Notes: a model not told the origin generated them from the letters alone. Numbered from the stretch's first letter, positions 55,201-62,886 are shown. The stretch: DNA of 64,000 bases from Gemmatimonadota bacterium (GCA_022564055.1 JADFMD010000003.1:1-64000), one strand, 5' to 3'. Program-made: numbers and translations.

Positions 55201-55661
55201 TCGAGCACGTAGACGAACCCACGCGGACCGAGCGCCAGCGCCACGGGATCATTCAACCGGGATGCCCCGCGCCTGCTTCCGGCGATGACATACTGGAGCT
55301 CGCCCCGCCGGTCGTAGACGAGGACCTGCTTCAACCCATGGTCGAGAACGTAGGCGCGCCCATCGTCGTCGAACGCGACAGCCACGGGTTCGTCTAGACC
55401 CTCTGCTCCGTAGGCGCGGATCGGAGCACCGGCCCGATCGAAGACCATCACCTGTCCGCGTCGGTCCACGATGTGCAGCGTCCCGTCGCGCGCAACCGCG
55501 ATTGCGGTGGGGTCCCTGGGCGAGGTGGGACCTACAGGCGGGAGGTCGAAGGAGCCATCACTCAGGTAGGTCGCCCTGGCGGCGATCTGGCCAGCCGCCG
55601 AGGCAAAATTCACCAGCAGGAGGGCGGTACAGGTTATTACCGTCCGAAACGCTGCGGTCAT
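52281..55661 (-). CDS. exported NHL-repeat beta-propeller and TPR protein
   Basis: About 1126 residues from ATG 55661, 6 nt after SD AAGGGGAG. Signal peptide VITCTALLLVNFASAAGQ. Residues about 40-330 and 390-640 hold NHL-type repeats (PTAIAVARDGTLHIVDRRGQVMVFDR; DPVALALGPRGFVYVLDKG; KPVGVALFSDGSVVIADRDNHRVVVF), probably two propellers. About 650-740 looks like a fibronectin-III module (WGYRLSGATSRQGPF). The rest is TPR-like helical repeats (HRRLAIAHADVDQPGAALASARRALQ, AYQSAGREDDAVSTYRGIL). A periplasmic scaffold or sensor is inferred. It is the first gene of the leftward run that continues with the two cyclases. Confidence 0.85.
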   Translation of the reverse strand: MTAAFRTVITCTALLLVNFASAAGQIAARATYLSDGSFDLPPVGPTSPRDPTAIAVARDGTLHIVDRRGQVMVFDRAGAPIRAYGAEGLDEPVAVAFDDDGRAYVLDHGLKQVLVYDRRGELQYVIAGSRRGASRLNDPVALALGPRGFVYVLDKGDPSVTVFSRDGAFVRQLGLGPVIGNPIGIAVGGDGRIFVADKDGGAQVFTLPPFSDVAWQGPSAPQVLSLGAVEEAAAITVDGSGTLVVLDGEQGQVWGGNRLDPAAATQSRALYGGVGRGRGSFRDPVGVAFTPERHLVVLDRDLRKVERIALAEGGDAPRLEWGYPIRVSQLPPDPAGAVTGVEPGADGTARFVIASARGRGLRVERVTSESFEDLFGDVFESYLIPETVGPETLVMGFQRTPGTMAFNDTLLVVTEPDEDRFAVFDTRDGMSLGTFGRDYDDDRRLNKPVGVALFSDGSVVIADRDNHRVVVFSADLTSLLASFPLREARGVALSPDDELFAWAEEGLSIVRIPLDGGPHEVVAAGLLAGPVQDIKFDTQGNLFILEQETSRVTILDSNLERVLVRLGGRDSRFEATHLSLDALGNVYLANLEEGRTLVYRWDARLPELETLRVALSADAMRFSWDQVGSDYLWGYRLSGATSRQGPFTPIATTTGRAFDFPLDEDFEYRWLRVDPVSIAGTASASDEPIPLAHLVAREAAAREAHVEVLDAVARAESLTDQGVLSLAPDLAQEVQWYGFSAEFQLGRFAEAVAREQALQGWVGEDRGFELHRRLAIAHADVDQPGAALASARRALQVIPLRDRSGDGGLELLQLGLAAAFEAGAFEDLVTFGEELQGRIAPDREFQFFARLATGHLALDNPRRALQIAMVVLEADRAGRIVAYDEDRPELYWVAFQASLAVDDNELMELWAGEFAPYVTGDRRRLYFEALSRYRASQGQGVQALANFLELLDTDPGPEFFTDSMTVALTLDIFRALQDGDSEGHTAGLTFLADYAAGLPREADELRLAYQDSIAVFTPREETRARLGEGFQYWDEANFVGLIRFFERTLELGGLTPEQETISRALLAGAYQSAGREDDAVSTYRGILDLDPLFEIEPMVERVEELYGVTVFDLQAIERFRDIRRIR

Positions 55662-55994
55662 GACCAACTCCCCTTGTGGCACTCGGAAAATGACGACCCG
55701 AGGCGGATCATACTATCTCGGACGCTCGACGTCCTTCTCGAAGCTAAATTCTATCGCATGAAATCGCACGGGTGTCGTGTTCGACTCCGTATCAAGCTCT
55801 CGCCCATTTTTTTACGGCAACCCCAGACCGAGGCCCGATTTTCTTGCAGCAGGGGAAGAATCAGACTGCAACATTCAGGCCGTACCCAAATCGACCGGAC
55901 GCAATCGAGCCGGATTCGCTATTTTCTTGAGAGGCCATCGGCTTCATCGCGACGAAGCTCCTAGCCGCCGCGTCACCACGGTTCAACGCCTTCG
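55662..55994. other. divergent intergenic region (333 bp)
   Basis: Lies between the start of the NHL/TPR gene and the start of the cupredoxin gene. It is noticeably more AT-rich than its surroundings around 55735-55815 and 55915-55930, as expected for promoters in both directions. I see no RNA gene, terminator or strong inverted repeat. Confidence 0.35.
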
Positions 55995-56474
55995 ATGATA
56001 TCCAGGACCACCATTCCCGATAGATGCGCTCATTCCGCGCTCATCCCCCTGCTGGCGGCGTGCGTGTGCTTCCCCATGGCCTGCGGAGAGGGCGGGGCGC
56101 CTCCTCCCTCGAGCGGGAGCGAATCCGCCGCACCCGCAGCGTCGACAGACCCGGAAGGAGTTGTCGTAGACATCGACCTCGACGAGTACAACATCCTCAT
56201 GAACGCCGTCATGCCCGCCGGTCGCGTGACTCTCGCACTCGCGAACCGGGGTTTCGAGGAACACAATCTTCTGTTCGTGGTCCTCGAGTCCGACTCGACG
56301 GTCTGGGAGACCGAGCGCCGCCTGAGCCCGGGAGAGAGGCGCACGGTGACCCTCGACCTCGAAGCGGGCAAGTACAGAGCCGTGTGCGATTTTTCTGGGC
56401 ATGAAGGCCGGGGAATGTTGGTGGAGTTCTCGGTTGAAGAAAAAACTCCGACTGGGGCCGGGCCAGACCGCTAG
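55995..56474 (+). CDS. cupredoxin-like lipoprotein
   Basis: 159 residues. Signal with lipobox LLAAC (Cys about 23), so a lipidated exported protein, followed by a Pro/Ser/Ala linker (APPPSSGSESAAPAAS). The C-terminal 100 residues form a type I copper fold: EEHNLLFVVL supplies the first His, and CDFSGHEGRGM supplies Cys-x4-His-x4-Met, the full ligand set. A periplasmic electron carrier is expected, partner unknown. No SD is obvious before ATG 55995. It converges with the siroheme gene, leaving 7 bp between stops. Confidence 0.8.
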   Translation: MISRTTIPDRCAHSALIPLLAACVCFPMACGEGGAPPPSSGSESAAPAASTDPEGVVVDIDLDEYNILMNAVMPAGRVTLALANRGFEEHNLLFVVLESDSTVWETERRLSPGERRTVTLDLEAGKYRAVCDFSGHEGRGMLVEFSVEEKTPTGAGPDR

Positions 56475-56481
56475 AGTTCGC

Positions 56482-57984
56482 TCAACGATCCACAACCCCA
56501 GGAGCGCCGGCCATTGCGAGCAGGGACTCGATCATCCCTTCATCGCCGTAGATTTCAGGCACCCCGGAGACCGGTACCCCTGCGGAACGCGCAGCATCAG
56601 CCGTCGTCGGTCCAACACAGAAGATCTGCACGCCCTCGAGGTCCACCCCGGACGAAGCCAGTGACGTCGCCGCAGAAGGGCTGTACAGAAGCACCGCATC
56701 CACGCCCCTCCTGAACGCGTCCAACGCGGCGTCACTCGGCGGCTGGAGCAGCGTGTCGTACACATGGAGGGTTTCAACTTCCAACCCCAACCGAGTCAAT
56801 CCGTGGGAAACCTCGTCTACCGCGAGCGTTCCGCACGGGAAGAGTACCCGCTCGCCGCTGCTCGCCTCGACCCCGATCGCCTCCACGAGAGCCCGGGCTC
56901 GATGCTCTTCTGGAATCAGATCGGCACGGATCCCCACACCTTTCAGGCCGGCCGCCGTCTTGGGACCGACCGCGGCGATGCGAGTAGCCCCGAAAAAGCG
57001 GGCGTCGAGTCCCTGACGCTCGATTTGCCGGATGAGCCCTTCGACGCCGTGGAGGGACGTGAACACCATCCAATCGTGGTCGGAGCGGGGCACCGAGATC
57101 TGCGCCTCCAGGTACTCGATACGGATCAGCGGTGAGTCGATCACCTCCGCGCCGAGCCCTCGGAGCTTAGAAATGACCTGCCTGCTCGCGAAGGAGGGTC
57201 GGGTCACGACCACTCGGCAGCCGGCCAGGGGCCCGAAGCCCAAGGCTGGTGTATTTCCGTCGAGCCGGGGCAATCCGGCGCCCGGACCCACGATAAGCAC
57301 CATCGGCGCCCGCAGACCCGCGTCGAGGACCACGCCCGCGATGGAGGCAAGGGTCCCCCGGACCTGACGCTCCCCTGGGAGCGTGCCCTCTTGAACGACC
57401 GCGGCGGGGGTCGCGCTGTCCCGGCCTGCCGCAATCAGGCCCTTCGTCACCTCCTCCAGCTTAGCGCCGCCCATGAGCACCACCGCGGTGTCCAACTTCG
57501 CCATGGCGTCGTACGGAAGGTCACGAGCCGGAAGGCCCTTTCCGACGCTCGGCGTCACGATACTCACCGTGCTCGCCTGTCCGCGCAGCGTGAGCGGGAT
57601 GCCCGCGGCGGCCGGCACGCCGGTCGCGCTACTCACGCCTGGAACCACCTCACAGGGGATGCCGGCCAGACAGCAGGCCTCGATCTCTTCCCATCCCCGG
57701 CCATAGATGAAGGGATCACCGCCCTTCAGACGAACCACCTCCTTACCGGCCCGGGCCCGCTCGATCAAAACCTCGTGGATCCAGTCCTGACCCACCGTGT
57801 GCTGACCGGGCGCCTTGAAGACGTCGATCAGCTCGGCATCGGACTTCGTGAGGGTCAAGAGCTCCGCACCGGCGAGCCGATCATACACGACCACATCGGC
57901 CCGTCCGAGAAGCGCTTGTCCCCGAACGGTGATGAGCCCCGCGTCTCCGGGCCCCGCACCGACCAGCCACACCCGACCGGTCAA
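56482..57984 (-). CDS. cobA-hemD: uroporphyrinogen-III C-methyltransferase fused to uroporphyrinogen-III synthase
   Basis: 500 residues from TTG 57984, inside the TTGA overlap with cbiX; longer upstream readings run through cbiX and are rejected. Residues 1-250 are SUMT: VWLVGAGPGDAGLITVRGQ, VVYDRLAGAELL, RLKGGDPFIYGRG, GIPLTLRGQAS and VVLMGGAKLEEV. Residues about 265-500 are HemD: RVVVTRPSFASRQVISKL, WMVFTSLHGVEGL, AAVGPKTAAGL and LYSPSAATSLA. It makes uroporphyrinogen III and methylates it to precorrin-2 for siroheme. It is last gene of the sulfur operon, supplying the cofactor of the sulfite reductase encoded upstream. A precorrin-2 dehydrogenase was not found here. Confidence 0.9.
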   Translation of the reverse strand: MTGRVWLVGAGPGDAGLITVRGQALLGRADVVVYDRLAGAELLTLTKSDAELIDVFKAPGQHTVGQDWIHEVLIERARAGKEVVRLKGGDPFIYGRGWEEIEACCLAGIPCEVVPGVSSATGVPAAAGIPLTLRGQASTVSIVTPSVGKGLPARDLPYDAMAKLDTAVVLMGGAKLEEVTKGLIAAGRDSATPAAVVQEGTLPGERQVRGTLASIAGVVLDAGLRAPMVLIVGPGAGLPRLDGNTPALGFGPLAGCRVVVTRPSFASRQVISKLRGLGAEVIDSPLIRIEYLEAQISVPRSDHDWMVFTSLHGVEGLIRQIERQGLDARFFGATRIAAVGPKTAAGLKGVGIRADLIPEEHRARALVEAIGVEASSGERVLFPCGTLAVDEVSHGLTRLGLEVETLHVYDTLLQPPSDAALDAFRRGVDAVLLYSPSAATSLASSGVDLEGVQIFCVGPTTADAARSAGVPVSGVPEIYGDEGMIESLLAMAGAPGVVDR

Positions 57985-58850
57985 GGTACCGAGGGTAATC
58001 CGGCTCGCAGGGGCACAGGTACAGACATGGCCGCCCGCAAGCGCGCCCGCCCCGCCCGCCCGCGCCAAAACCCGCGGCTCGGACCGAGCGAAGCGGGGAT
58101 CCGTGTTGCCAAATCGATCGCTTCGAGGGTGAGCGAGGCCAGCTCCGGCCACTCCAAGATCGGCGGTAGGATCTTCAGGTTCTGCGGAAGGATCTCGAGG
58201 CGGCCTGGCACAGGGCTGGGCTCCGTGCACGTTCGGTGTTCGGTCAGAGCTTTTTCAAGATCCACGAGAACATGTGGCCCACCGCCCAGGAGCAGCGGAA
58301 CCGCCACGACCGGGCGATCGCCGAGTGAGCCCGCAACGTCCGAAAGGAAGGGAGATTCATCGAGGAAAGCGGTGAGAATCTCCGTTCGGGGAAAGGTGAG
58401 CGCCATTTCGTCCCGAACCCATCGAGCCGCCTCCCCGCTCGAACGAACTCGGGTGGTGCCATGCCCCACGAGCAGGACGACTGGACTCAGTCCGCGTTGG
58501 TTCATGGCCGTCACCGCTTCGCCCACCTTGGTCGCCAGGACCCGAGGGAATGCGGGAAGTGTGCCGATGGGAGAGGTAATCACGAACGAACGCGACGGGT
58601 CTCCCTTCGCCCACTCCTCGGGCAGGCGTCGCCGGGCGTAGTACCCGGCGCTCGCCATGATCGGCACCACCACGGGGCGCTGCCCCCTCGAGCTACGGGC
58701 CGCATCCTCGAAGCTCGGCGTGCCCTTCCAAAACGCACACCCGAAGCGAACCCCCGGCCTCCGTGCCCGCAGCGCATCCGCCAACTCCAGGACCCTCCGG
58801 TTGGCCTCCGAGCCGTCGCCGGCGCCGTGCGCCGCGAGAATCACGCTCAT
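57981..58850 (-). CDS. cbiX: CbiX/SirB-type sirohydrochlorin ferrochelatase
   Basis: 289 residues. Opening MSVILAAHGAGDGSEANRRVLELADAL has the metal-binding His. VVVPIMASAGYYARRRLP and VVLLVGHGTTRVR follow, the latter the second half with its own His, so this is the long two-domain form. It inserts Fe2+ into sirohydrochlorin to give siroheme (or Co in cobalamin makers; no cobalamin genes are seen nearby). The C-terminal 60 residues (EILPQNLKILPPILEWPELA onward) are an extension. Its stop overlaps cobA-hemD by TTGA, and 18 bp separate it from the gene upstream. Confidence 0.85.
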   Translation of the reverse strand: MSVILAAHGAGDGSEANRRVLELADALRARRPGVRFGCAFWKGTPSFEDAARSSRGQRPVVVPIMASAGYYARRRLPEEWAKGDPSRSFVITSPIGTLPAFPRVLATKVGEAVTAMNQRGLSPVVLLVGHGTTRVRSSGEAARWVRDEMALTFPRTEILTAFLDESPFLSDVAGSLGDRPVVAVPLLLGGGPHVLVDLEKALTEHRTCTEPSPVPGRLEILPQNLKILPPILEWPELASLTLEAIDLATRIPASLGPSRGFWRGRAGRARLRAAMSVPVPLRAGLPSVP

Positions 58851-58868
58851 GACATAGCCTCGATAGGA

Positions 58869-59504
58869 CTAACCGGCCGCCGAGCGAGCTCCGCTCACCA
58901 GCTCTTCGAGAGTCCACTCACCCTCGCCCACCACCCTCATGTGGAGCGTGAGCGGCCCCCGCGCGTGACCGACCCTTTCAAACTCGACCGGGGCGTCGCC
59001 GTAGAGGCCCGCCAACACCTTTTCCAGTTCAGGGGTGACCTCTTCGAACGCGGCGTCCGTCGCCGGCACAGCAAGACGATCCGTAAAACGAAAGACCATC
59101 TCCCGCGTCACGAACCGCACGGGGTTGTCTCCGGCTGTATCCTGCTCGAGTGCGGCGGCAGCCTCGAGCAGGCTTGCAACCGCCTCGCCGAGACGCTCGG
59201 AAAGAGTCCCAGACGCCTCTCTCTTCATTTCGTACTCGAGCCCGATACGGCCACCCGCTTCGTCCGTGCGGAGGTGCCACTCATGAGCGATCAGAAGGAC
59301 TCCGGGCCCTTCCTGGACATGGGTGTAATCATGTACGTCGACCAGCGTCCCCGGGAGACGGTCCTCCTGAATCCAACGGTGGAACACCTCGATCATCCGG
59401 GCCCGGTCGAACGCCTCCTGATCCTCGACGAAAAGCTTCACCCCGACCCTTTGGGGCGCTGAAAGGACCCGAGACCGCACGTCCGGAGCCACCTGCGTGC
59501 TCAT
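58869..59504 (-). CDS. conserved hypothetical protein of the sulfite-reductase operon
   Basis: 211 residues; ATGA overlap with the sulfite reductase stop. Soluble, acidic, no signal peptide or membrane segment. Visible features: KLFVEDQEAFDRARMIEVFHRWIQ, DVHDYTHVQEGPGVLLIAHEWHLR with several His, RIGLEYEMKREASG and a helix LGEAVASLLEAAAALEQ. I know no named domain with certainty. Its tight placement between sir and cbiX points to a role in sulfite reduction or siroheme insertion. It could be a small partner that carries electrons or cofactor, but nothing in the sequence proves that. Confidence 0.6.
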   Translation of the reverse strand: MSTQVAPDVRSRVLSAPQRVGVKLFVEDQEAFDRARMIEVFHRWIQEDRLPGTLVDVHDYTHVQEGPGVLLIAHEWHLRTDEAGGRIGLEYEMKREASGTLSERLGEAVASLLEAAAALEQDTAGDNPVRFVTREMVFRFTDRLAVPATDAAFEEVTPELEKVLAGLYGDAPVEFERVGHARGPLTLHMRVVGEGEWTLEELVSGARSAAG

Positions 59505-61813
59505 ACCGACACCGTCTCGGCGGTCCGGACATGGTATGAGTGGGCGGCCTCGATAAAGAGCTGGGCCTCTTCAATTCGCTGGCGAGCCCGCGAAGGCGTC
59601 GCCTCGAACCCATTTTTGCGCTCTCTGTGGACGCGGAACAAATAATTTCCGAACTTTCCTCCCGCAAAGGGATCGTGGAAAAGGCCGGGGTCAAAGAGGT
59701 GGGTCTTGAAAGCGGCAACCACGGCTTCGGGATCTTCGCCGAGGCCGATCTCCTTCTCGCGCGCCAGCGTTCTCGCCGCGATCAACATCGCACCGTAAGC
59801 GATATCGGCGGCTCCGTTGAAATCCCCTTGATCCAGCCGATCTTGCGCCGAGAAGATTTCGCGCTCACTGGCTTGGAGGCCGAACTCCACAGGCGAGACG
59901 ATTTGGCCGGCACACTCACCGACGCCCATGTCGCCCAGCGTGAACTCCCGCGGGTCCCCCCAATTCGAGTAGAAGCTGCGGTCCTGCTCGTAGGCAGGAA
60001 CTTCGGTCAGGTCCTGTAGGAGGGTCCTGAGGCTGGCCTTGCCCACACGGGTGACGAAAGCCTTGAAACCCTCATCCCCCTCACGCTCATCGACGTAATA
60101 CTGGATGATCCTGTCCGTGGCAGCCGGGATGTTCCGCCCCGGCACGGCGACGATGGCCAGACCATAGGAACCGGCGTTCTCGGCCCACTGGCCTCCCAGC
60201 ACTACCTGGAAGTGAGGCACGTTGTATCCGTTGCGCTTCCGGCTCACACCCCAGAAACCGATGTCCGCCATATGATGTTGCCCACAACTGTTGAAGCACC
60301 CGCTGATCTTGATGCGCAACCCCCGCACCACTTCATCCAACTCCTCGCCGCGCGTCTCCAAGTGGTCCATGAGGGTACGCGCCAGACCACGCGAGGATGA
60401 GATGCCGAGTTTGCATGTGTCCGTTCCGGGGCAAGCGGTGATGTCGGTGAGCGTCTCCGCCCGCGGATCCGCGAGAGCGAGCTCCTCCAAGGCCTCGTGT
60501 AGAGCGGAGAGGTCGCTTTCACGCACCCAGCGGAACGCCAAATTCTGCTCCACGGTCATACGGACCGCGTCGCCGGTGAAGCGCCTAGCCACGTCCGCGA
60601 GGCCCCGAATCTGATCGGCCGTGATATCACCCAGAGGGAGATAAATCATGACCACCTTGTAACCCGGCTGCCTCTGTTGCGTCACGCTGGTGCCGAGCCA
60701 TGCCTCCAACTGTGGACTCGGCGTCAGCTTGTCCCGCTTCTTTTCGATCTGCCAGAGCGGCCCATCATGACCCTTGTGAACATCGTCGAGGAAGGCCGTC
60801 CACCTCGAATCCTCGGTGAGCCCTGCGCGGTCCTCCAGAACCAGGCGCCGGAACTCCTCAATGCCGAGTTTCGCGACGAGGAACTTCAAGCGGGCGCGGG
60901 ACCGAACATCCTTTTCCCCCAGACGGGCGAACACTCGAGAGATCGACTGGCAGATCGGAAGCAGCTCCTCTTCCGGCAGAAATTCGTCGAACAGCTCCGC
61001 CTGGTGAGGCACGGCCCCCAGGCCTCCACCGACATAGAACTCGAATCCCCGCCGTTCCACTCCATCCACCTCCCGAACCCGGGCGATTCCGCCGATGTCG
61101 TGCATCTTGACGAGTCCGCAGGGACGGTCCGCACATCCGGAAAAAGCCGGCTTCACCTTTCTTCCGAACTCCTGAGCATCCGGGTGCCCGAGAAGAAAGT
61201 CGCTGACGGCTGCGGCGTAGGGGGTGACATCGAAGGTCTGTGTCGTACAAACTCCCGAGAGGTGGCAGGCCGTAACGTTTCTCACCGCGTTCCCGCACGC
61301 CTCATGGGTGGTGATCCCCACAACGCCCAGCCTCCGCATCAGATCCGGGGTTTCTTCCAGGTGCACGAAGTGCAGCTGGATGTCCTGCCGCGTCGTCACG
61401 TGTAGTATGCCGTCCGCATACTCCTCGGAGACTTCCGCCAACACGTCCATCTGATCAGCGGTGAGGGCGCCGAACGGATTCTTGATGCGCACCATGCCGG
61501 GCGCGTCCCATAACGTTCCCGGGCCCTTGGTGAGCTCGGCGTTGGGGAACACCAGCTCCCTCGAGCTCACCCCATCGTGGCGCTGGCCGTTGTCGTACCG
61601 CTGGCCGTAGACGCCCCGGCGCAGCCGCATCTCTGCGAAGACTTCATCGGTGAGCTTTCCCGCCCGCTTCTGCTCTATCTGTCCCTCGAAGGAATCGATT
61701 TCTCGAGAAAGCTTTTCGCCAAGGCGAGATCCCAACCTTGCCTTCCACGCCCGTGGCTCCGGGGCCTGACCGCTACCATTCGTAGTCATTGGATTCTGTT
61801 GTTCCACTCCCAT
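59501..61813 (-). CDS. sir: assimilatory sulfite (nitrite) reductase, siroheme and 4Fe-4S
   Basis: 770 residues, about 150-200 longer than usual. Two nitrite/sulfite reductase repeats: ferredoxin-like halves (VRIKNPFGALTADQMDVLAEV; VMIYLPLGDITADQIRGLADV) and catalytic halves. Cluster and siroheme ligands are Cys461, Cys467 (TACPGTDTCKLG), Cys506 and Cys510 (SGCFNSCGQHH). TTRQDIQLHFVH and TVEQNLAFRWV bind siroheme. Reduces sulfite to sulfide. The last ~125 residues (LQASEREIFSAQDRLDQGDFNGAADIAYGAM...) resemble a helical HEPN-like domain. ATG 61813 has no SD; ATG 61789 is possible. Operon context with cysH favours sulfite over nitrite. Confidence 0.9.
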   Translation of the reverse strand: MGVEQQNPMTTNGSGQAPEPRAWKARLGSRLGEKLSREIDSFEGQIEQKRAGKLTDEVFAEMRLRRGVYGQRYDNGQRHDGVSSRELVFPNAELTKGPGTLWDAPGMVRIKNPFGALTADQMDVLAEVSEEYADGILHVTTRQDIQLHFVHLEETPDLMRRLGVVGITTHEACGNAVRNVTACHLSGVCTTQTFDVTPYAAAVSDFLLGHPDAQEFGRKVKPAFSGCADRPCGLVKMHDIGGIARVREVDGVERRGFEFYVGGGLGAVPHQAELFDEFLPEEELLPICQSISRVFARLGEKDVRSRARLKFLVAKLGIEEFRRLVLEDRAGLTEDSRWTAFLDDVHKGHDGPLWQIEKKRDKLTPSPQLEAWLGTSVTQQRQPGYKVVMIYLPLGDITADQIRGLADVARRFTGDAVRMTVEQNLAFRWVRESDLSALHEALEELALADPRAETLTDITACPGTDTCKLGISSSRGLARTLMDHLETRGEELDEVVRGLRIKISGCFNSCGQHHMADIGFWGVSRKRNGYNVPHFQVVLGGQWAENAGSYGLAIVAVPGRNIPAATDRIIQYYVDEREGDEGFKAFVTRVGKASLRTLLQDLTEVPAYEQDRSFYSNWGDPREFTLGDMGVGECAGQIVSPVEFGLQASEREIFSAQDRLDQGDFNGAADIAYGAMLIAARTLAREKEIGLGEDPEAVVAAFKTHLFDPGLFHDPFAGGKFGNYLFRVHRERKNGFEATPSRARQRIEEAQLFIEAAHSYHVRTAETVSV

Positions 61814-61824
61814 GCTATGACTAG

Positions 61825-61856
61825 GAATCCAGGTCGCCGGACGGCGACCTGGATTC
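61825..61856 (-). other. long intercistronic hairpin between cysH and sir
   Basis: GAATCCAGGTCGCCG (61825-61839) is perfectly complementary to CGGCGACCTGGATTC (61842-61856), about 14 bp of stem with a 4-nt loop. There is no T-run on either strand, so it is unlikely to be a terminator. It ends 12 nt before the sir ATG and could be a processing or stability element, or could shield the sir start. Confidence 0.55.
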
Positions 61857-61873
61857 GTGTTCCACTCGAGGCC

Positions 61874-62572
61874 CTACGTCAGGCCGTGTAAACCGCATTC
61901 CAGGCGTTCGATCCCCCTCCACCTCCCGGCCCGCTCGTGCTCCTCCTCGGAAACGGGCGTGGTCAGAGGCTGGTCGCCGAGGCTCAGGTAGCCCATGTCG
62001 TGGAGCGGGTTGTACGGCACGTCATTTGCGCGGATGAACGACCACACCTCGTCGGCCGACCAGGACGCCACAGGGTTGACCTTGATACGATCCCCGATTT
62101 CCACGTGGGCCAAATGGGAGCGGCTGTCCGACTGGTCACGGCGCCGCCCGGTGATCCACCCCTCCACCCCACGGAGGGCTCGTTTCATTGGCTCGACCCG
62201 CGTGAGTCGATGGAAGAGCTCCAGGTCACGTTCCCACAACCGCTCCCCGTACCTCTCCTCGAACTCCTCACGCGAAGGAGCGGGACGGTAGACCCGTACC
62301 GCCAGGCCATAGTGTGCTTTCACACGCTCGGCATGCTCCAGCGTCTCGGGGAAGTGGTACAGCGTGTCCACGAACACTACGGGCACCTCAGGAGCGATCT
62401 CCGCCAGAAGGTGAAGATTTACCATCCCGGTAGCCCCGAACGAAGAAGCGACGATCAGCCGCCCGGGCGCCACATTTTCGACCGCCCACCGAATCGCCTC
62501 CGAAGGATGCGCTCCCTCAAACCGTTCGTTGAGCAGTTTTACGTCTTCGATTCCCGCTGTCGCTGCGGTCAT
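61874..62572 (-). CDS. cysH: phosphoadenylyl-sulfate (PAPS) reductase
   Basis: 232 residues. ATP-pyrophosphatase fold: RLIVASSFGATGMVNLHLLAEI, VVFVDTLYHFPETLEHAERV, and the C-terminal catalytic ECGLH. The Cys-Cys pair that anchors the 4Fe-4S cluster in APS reductases is missing (the site reads DLELFHRLTRVEPM), so this looks like the thioredoxin-dependent PAPS type despite a backbone similar to APS reductases. It reduces activated sulfate to sulfite. First structural gene of the sulfur operon; ATG 62572 follows GGGAAGCGG. About 510 nt of leader with two Cys-rich peptides and terminators precede it. Confidence 0.85.
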   Translation of the reverse strand: MTAATAGIEDVKLLNERFEGAHPSEAIRWAVENVAPGRLIVASSFGATGMVNLHLLAEIAPEVPVVFVDTLYHFPETLEHAERVKAHYGLAVRVYRPAPSREEFEERYGERLWERDLELFHRLTRVEPMKRALRGVEGWITGRRRDQSDSRSHLAHVEIGDRIKVNPVASWSADEVWSFIRANDVPYNPLHDMGYLSLGDQPLTTPVSEEEHERAGRWRGIERLECGLHGLT

Positions 62573-62626
62573 CCGCTTCCCACCGATTTAGATGTCAACA
62601 TGCCTTTTCTTTCAAATTTCAGACCC

Positions 62627-62654
62627 AAAAAAAACCGCGACCCTCGAGGGGCGG
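62627..62654 (-). terminator. cys attenuator terminator T3 (proximal)
   Basis: On the minus strand CCGC-CCC-TCGA-GGG-(TC)-GCGG forms a stem (62635-62654), followed by eight U (62627-62634). It lies between the second Cys-rich leader ORF and cysH. Its 5' arm and loop, CGCCCCTC (complement of 62646-62653), can pair perfectly over 8 bp with GAGGGGCG inside the leader ORF (complement of 62702-62709), giving an antiterminator. Confidence 0.8.
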
Positions 62655-62682
62655 CGGCGTTCGCAGGAGTCTTCGTTTCTCG

Positions 62683-62760
62683 TCAACGACTCGTAGGAAC
62701 GCGCCCCTCTCTAGGCGTGACCGTACAGCAACACCAACACAGGCCCGTCTGTTGAGTCAT
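62683..62760 (-). CDS. second cysteine-rich leader peptide
   Basis: 25 codons from ATG 62760 to TGA 62683, beginning MTQQTGLCWCCCTVTPREGR. Four Cys codons fall in five positions (8, 10, 11, 12). AGGAA about 9 nt upstream is a reasonable SD. A terminator (62627-62654) follows, and the codons after the Cys cluster (18-20) hold the segment that can pair with that terminator. Stalling at Cys codons when Cys-tRNA is scarce would therefore favour read-through into cysH. The short length, Cys bias and position before a cysteine-synthesis operon support a regulatory peptide rather than a functional product. Confidence 0.8.
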   Translation of the reverse strand: MTQQTGLCWCCCTVTPREGRVPTSR

Positions 62761-62854
62761 CTCGAAAAATTCCTGATTTCTATGGAACCGCACGTTTCAA
62801 ATACCTCGTCCTGATTTGTTGGTCCTCCTACCGCTGTTCCTGCCCGTTCCCTAT

Positions 62855-62886
62855 AAAAAGAGCCCCCAGGAAAAACCCGGTGGCCC
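62855..62886 (-). terminator. cys attenuator terminator T2 (middle)
   Basis: In minus-strand RNA GGGCCACCGGG (complement of 62876-62886) pairs with CCUGGGGGCUC (complement of 62860-62870) over 11 positions with one mismatch and two G-U pairs, U5 loop, then UUUUU (62855-62859). The G-U pairs make it stable only in the minus-strand transcript. Its 5' arm repeats the CCACCGG word of T1, so the same leader segment could disrupt either stem. Confidence 0.6.
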
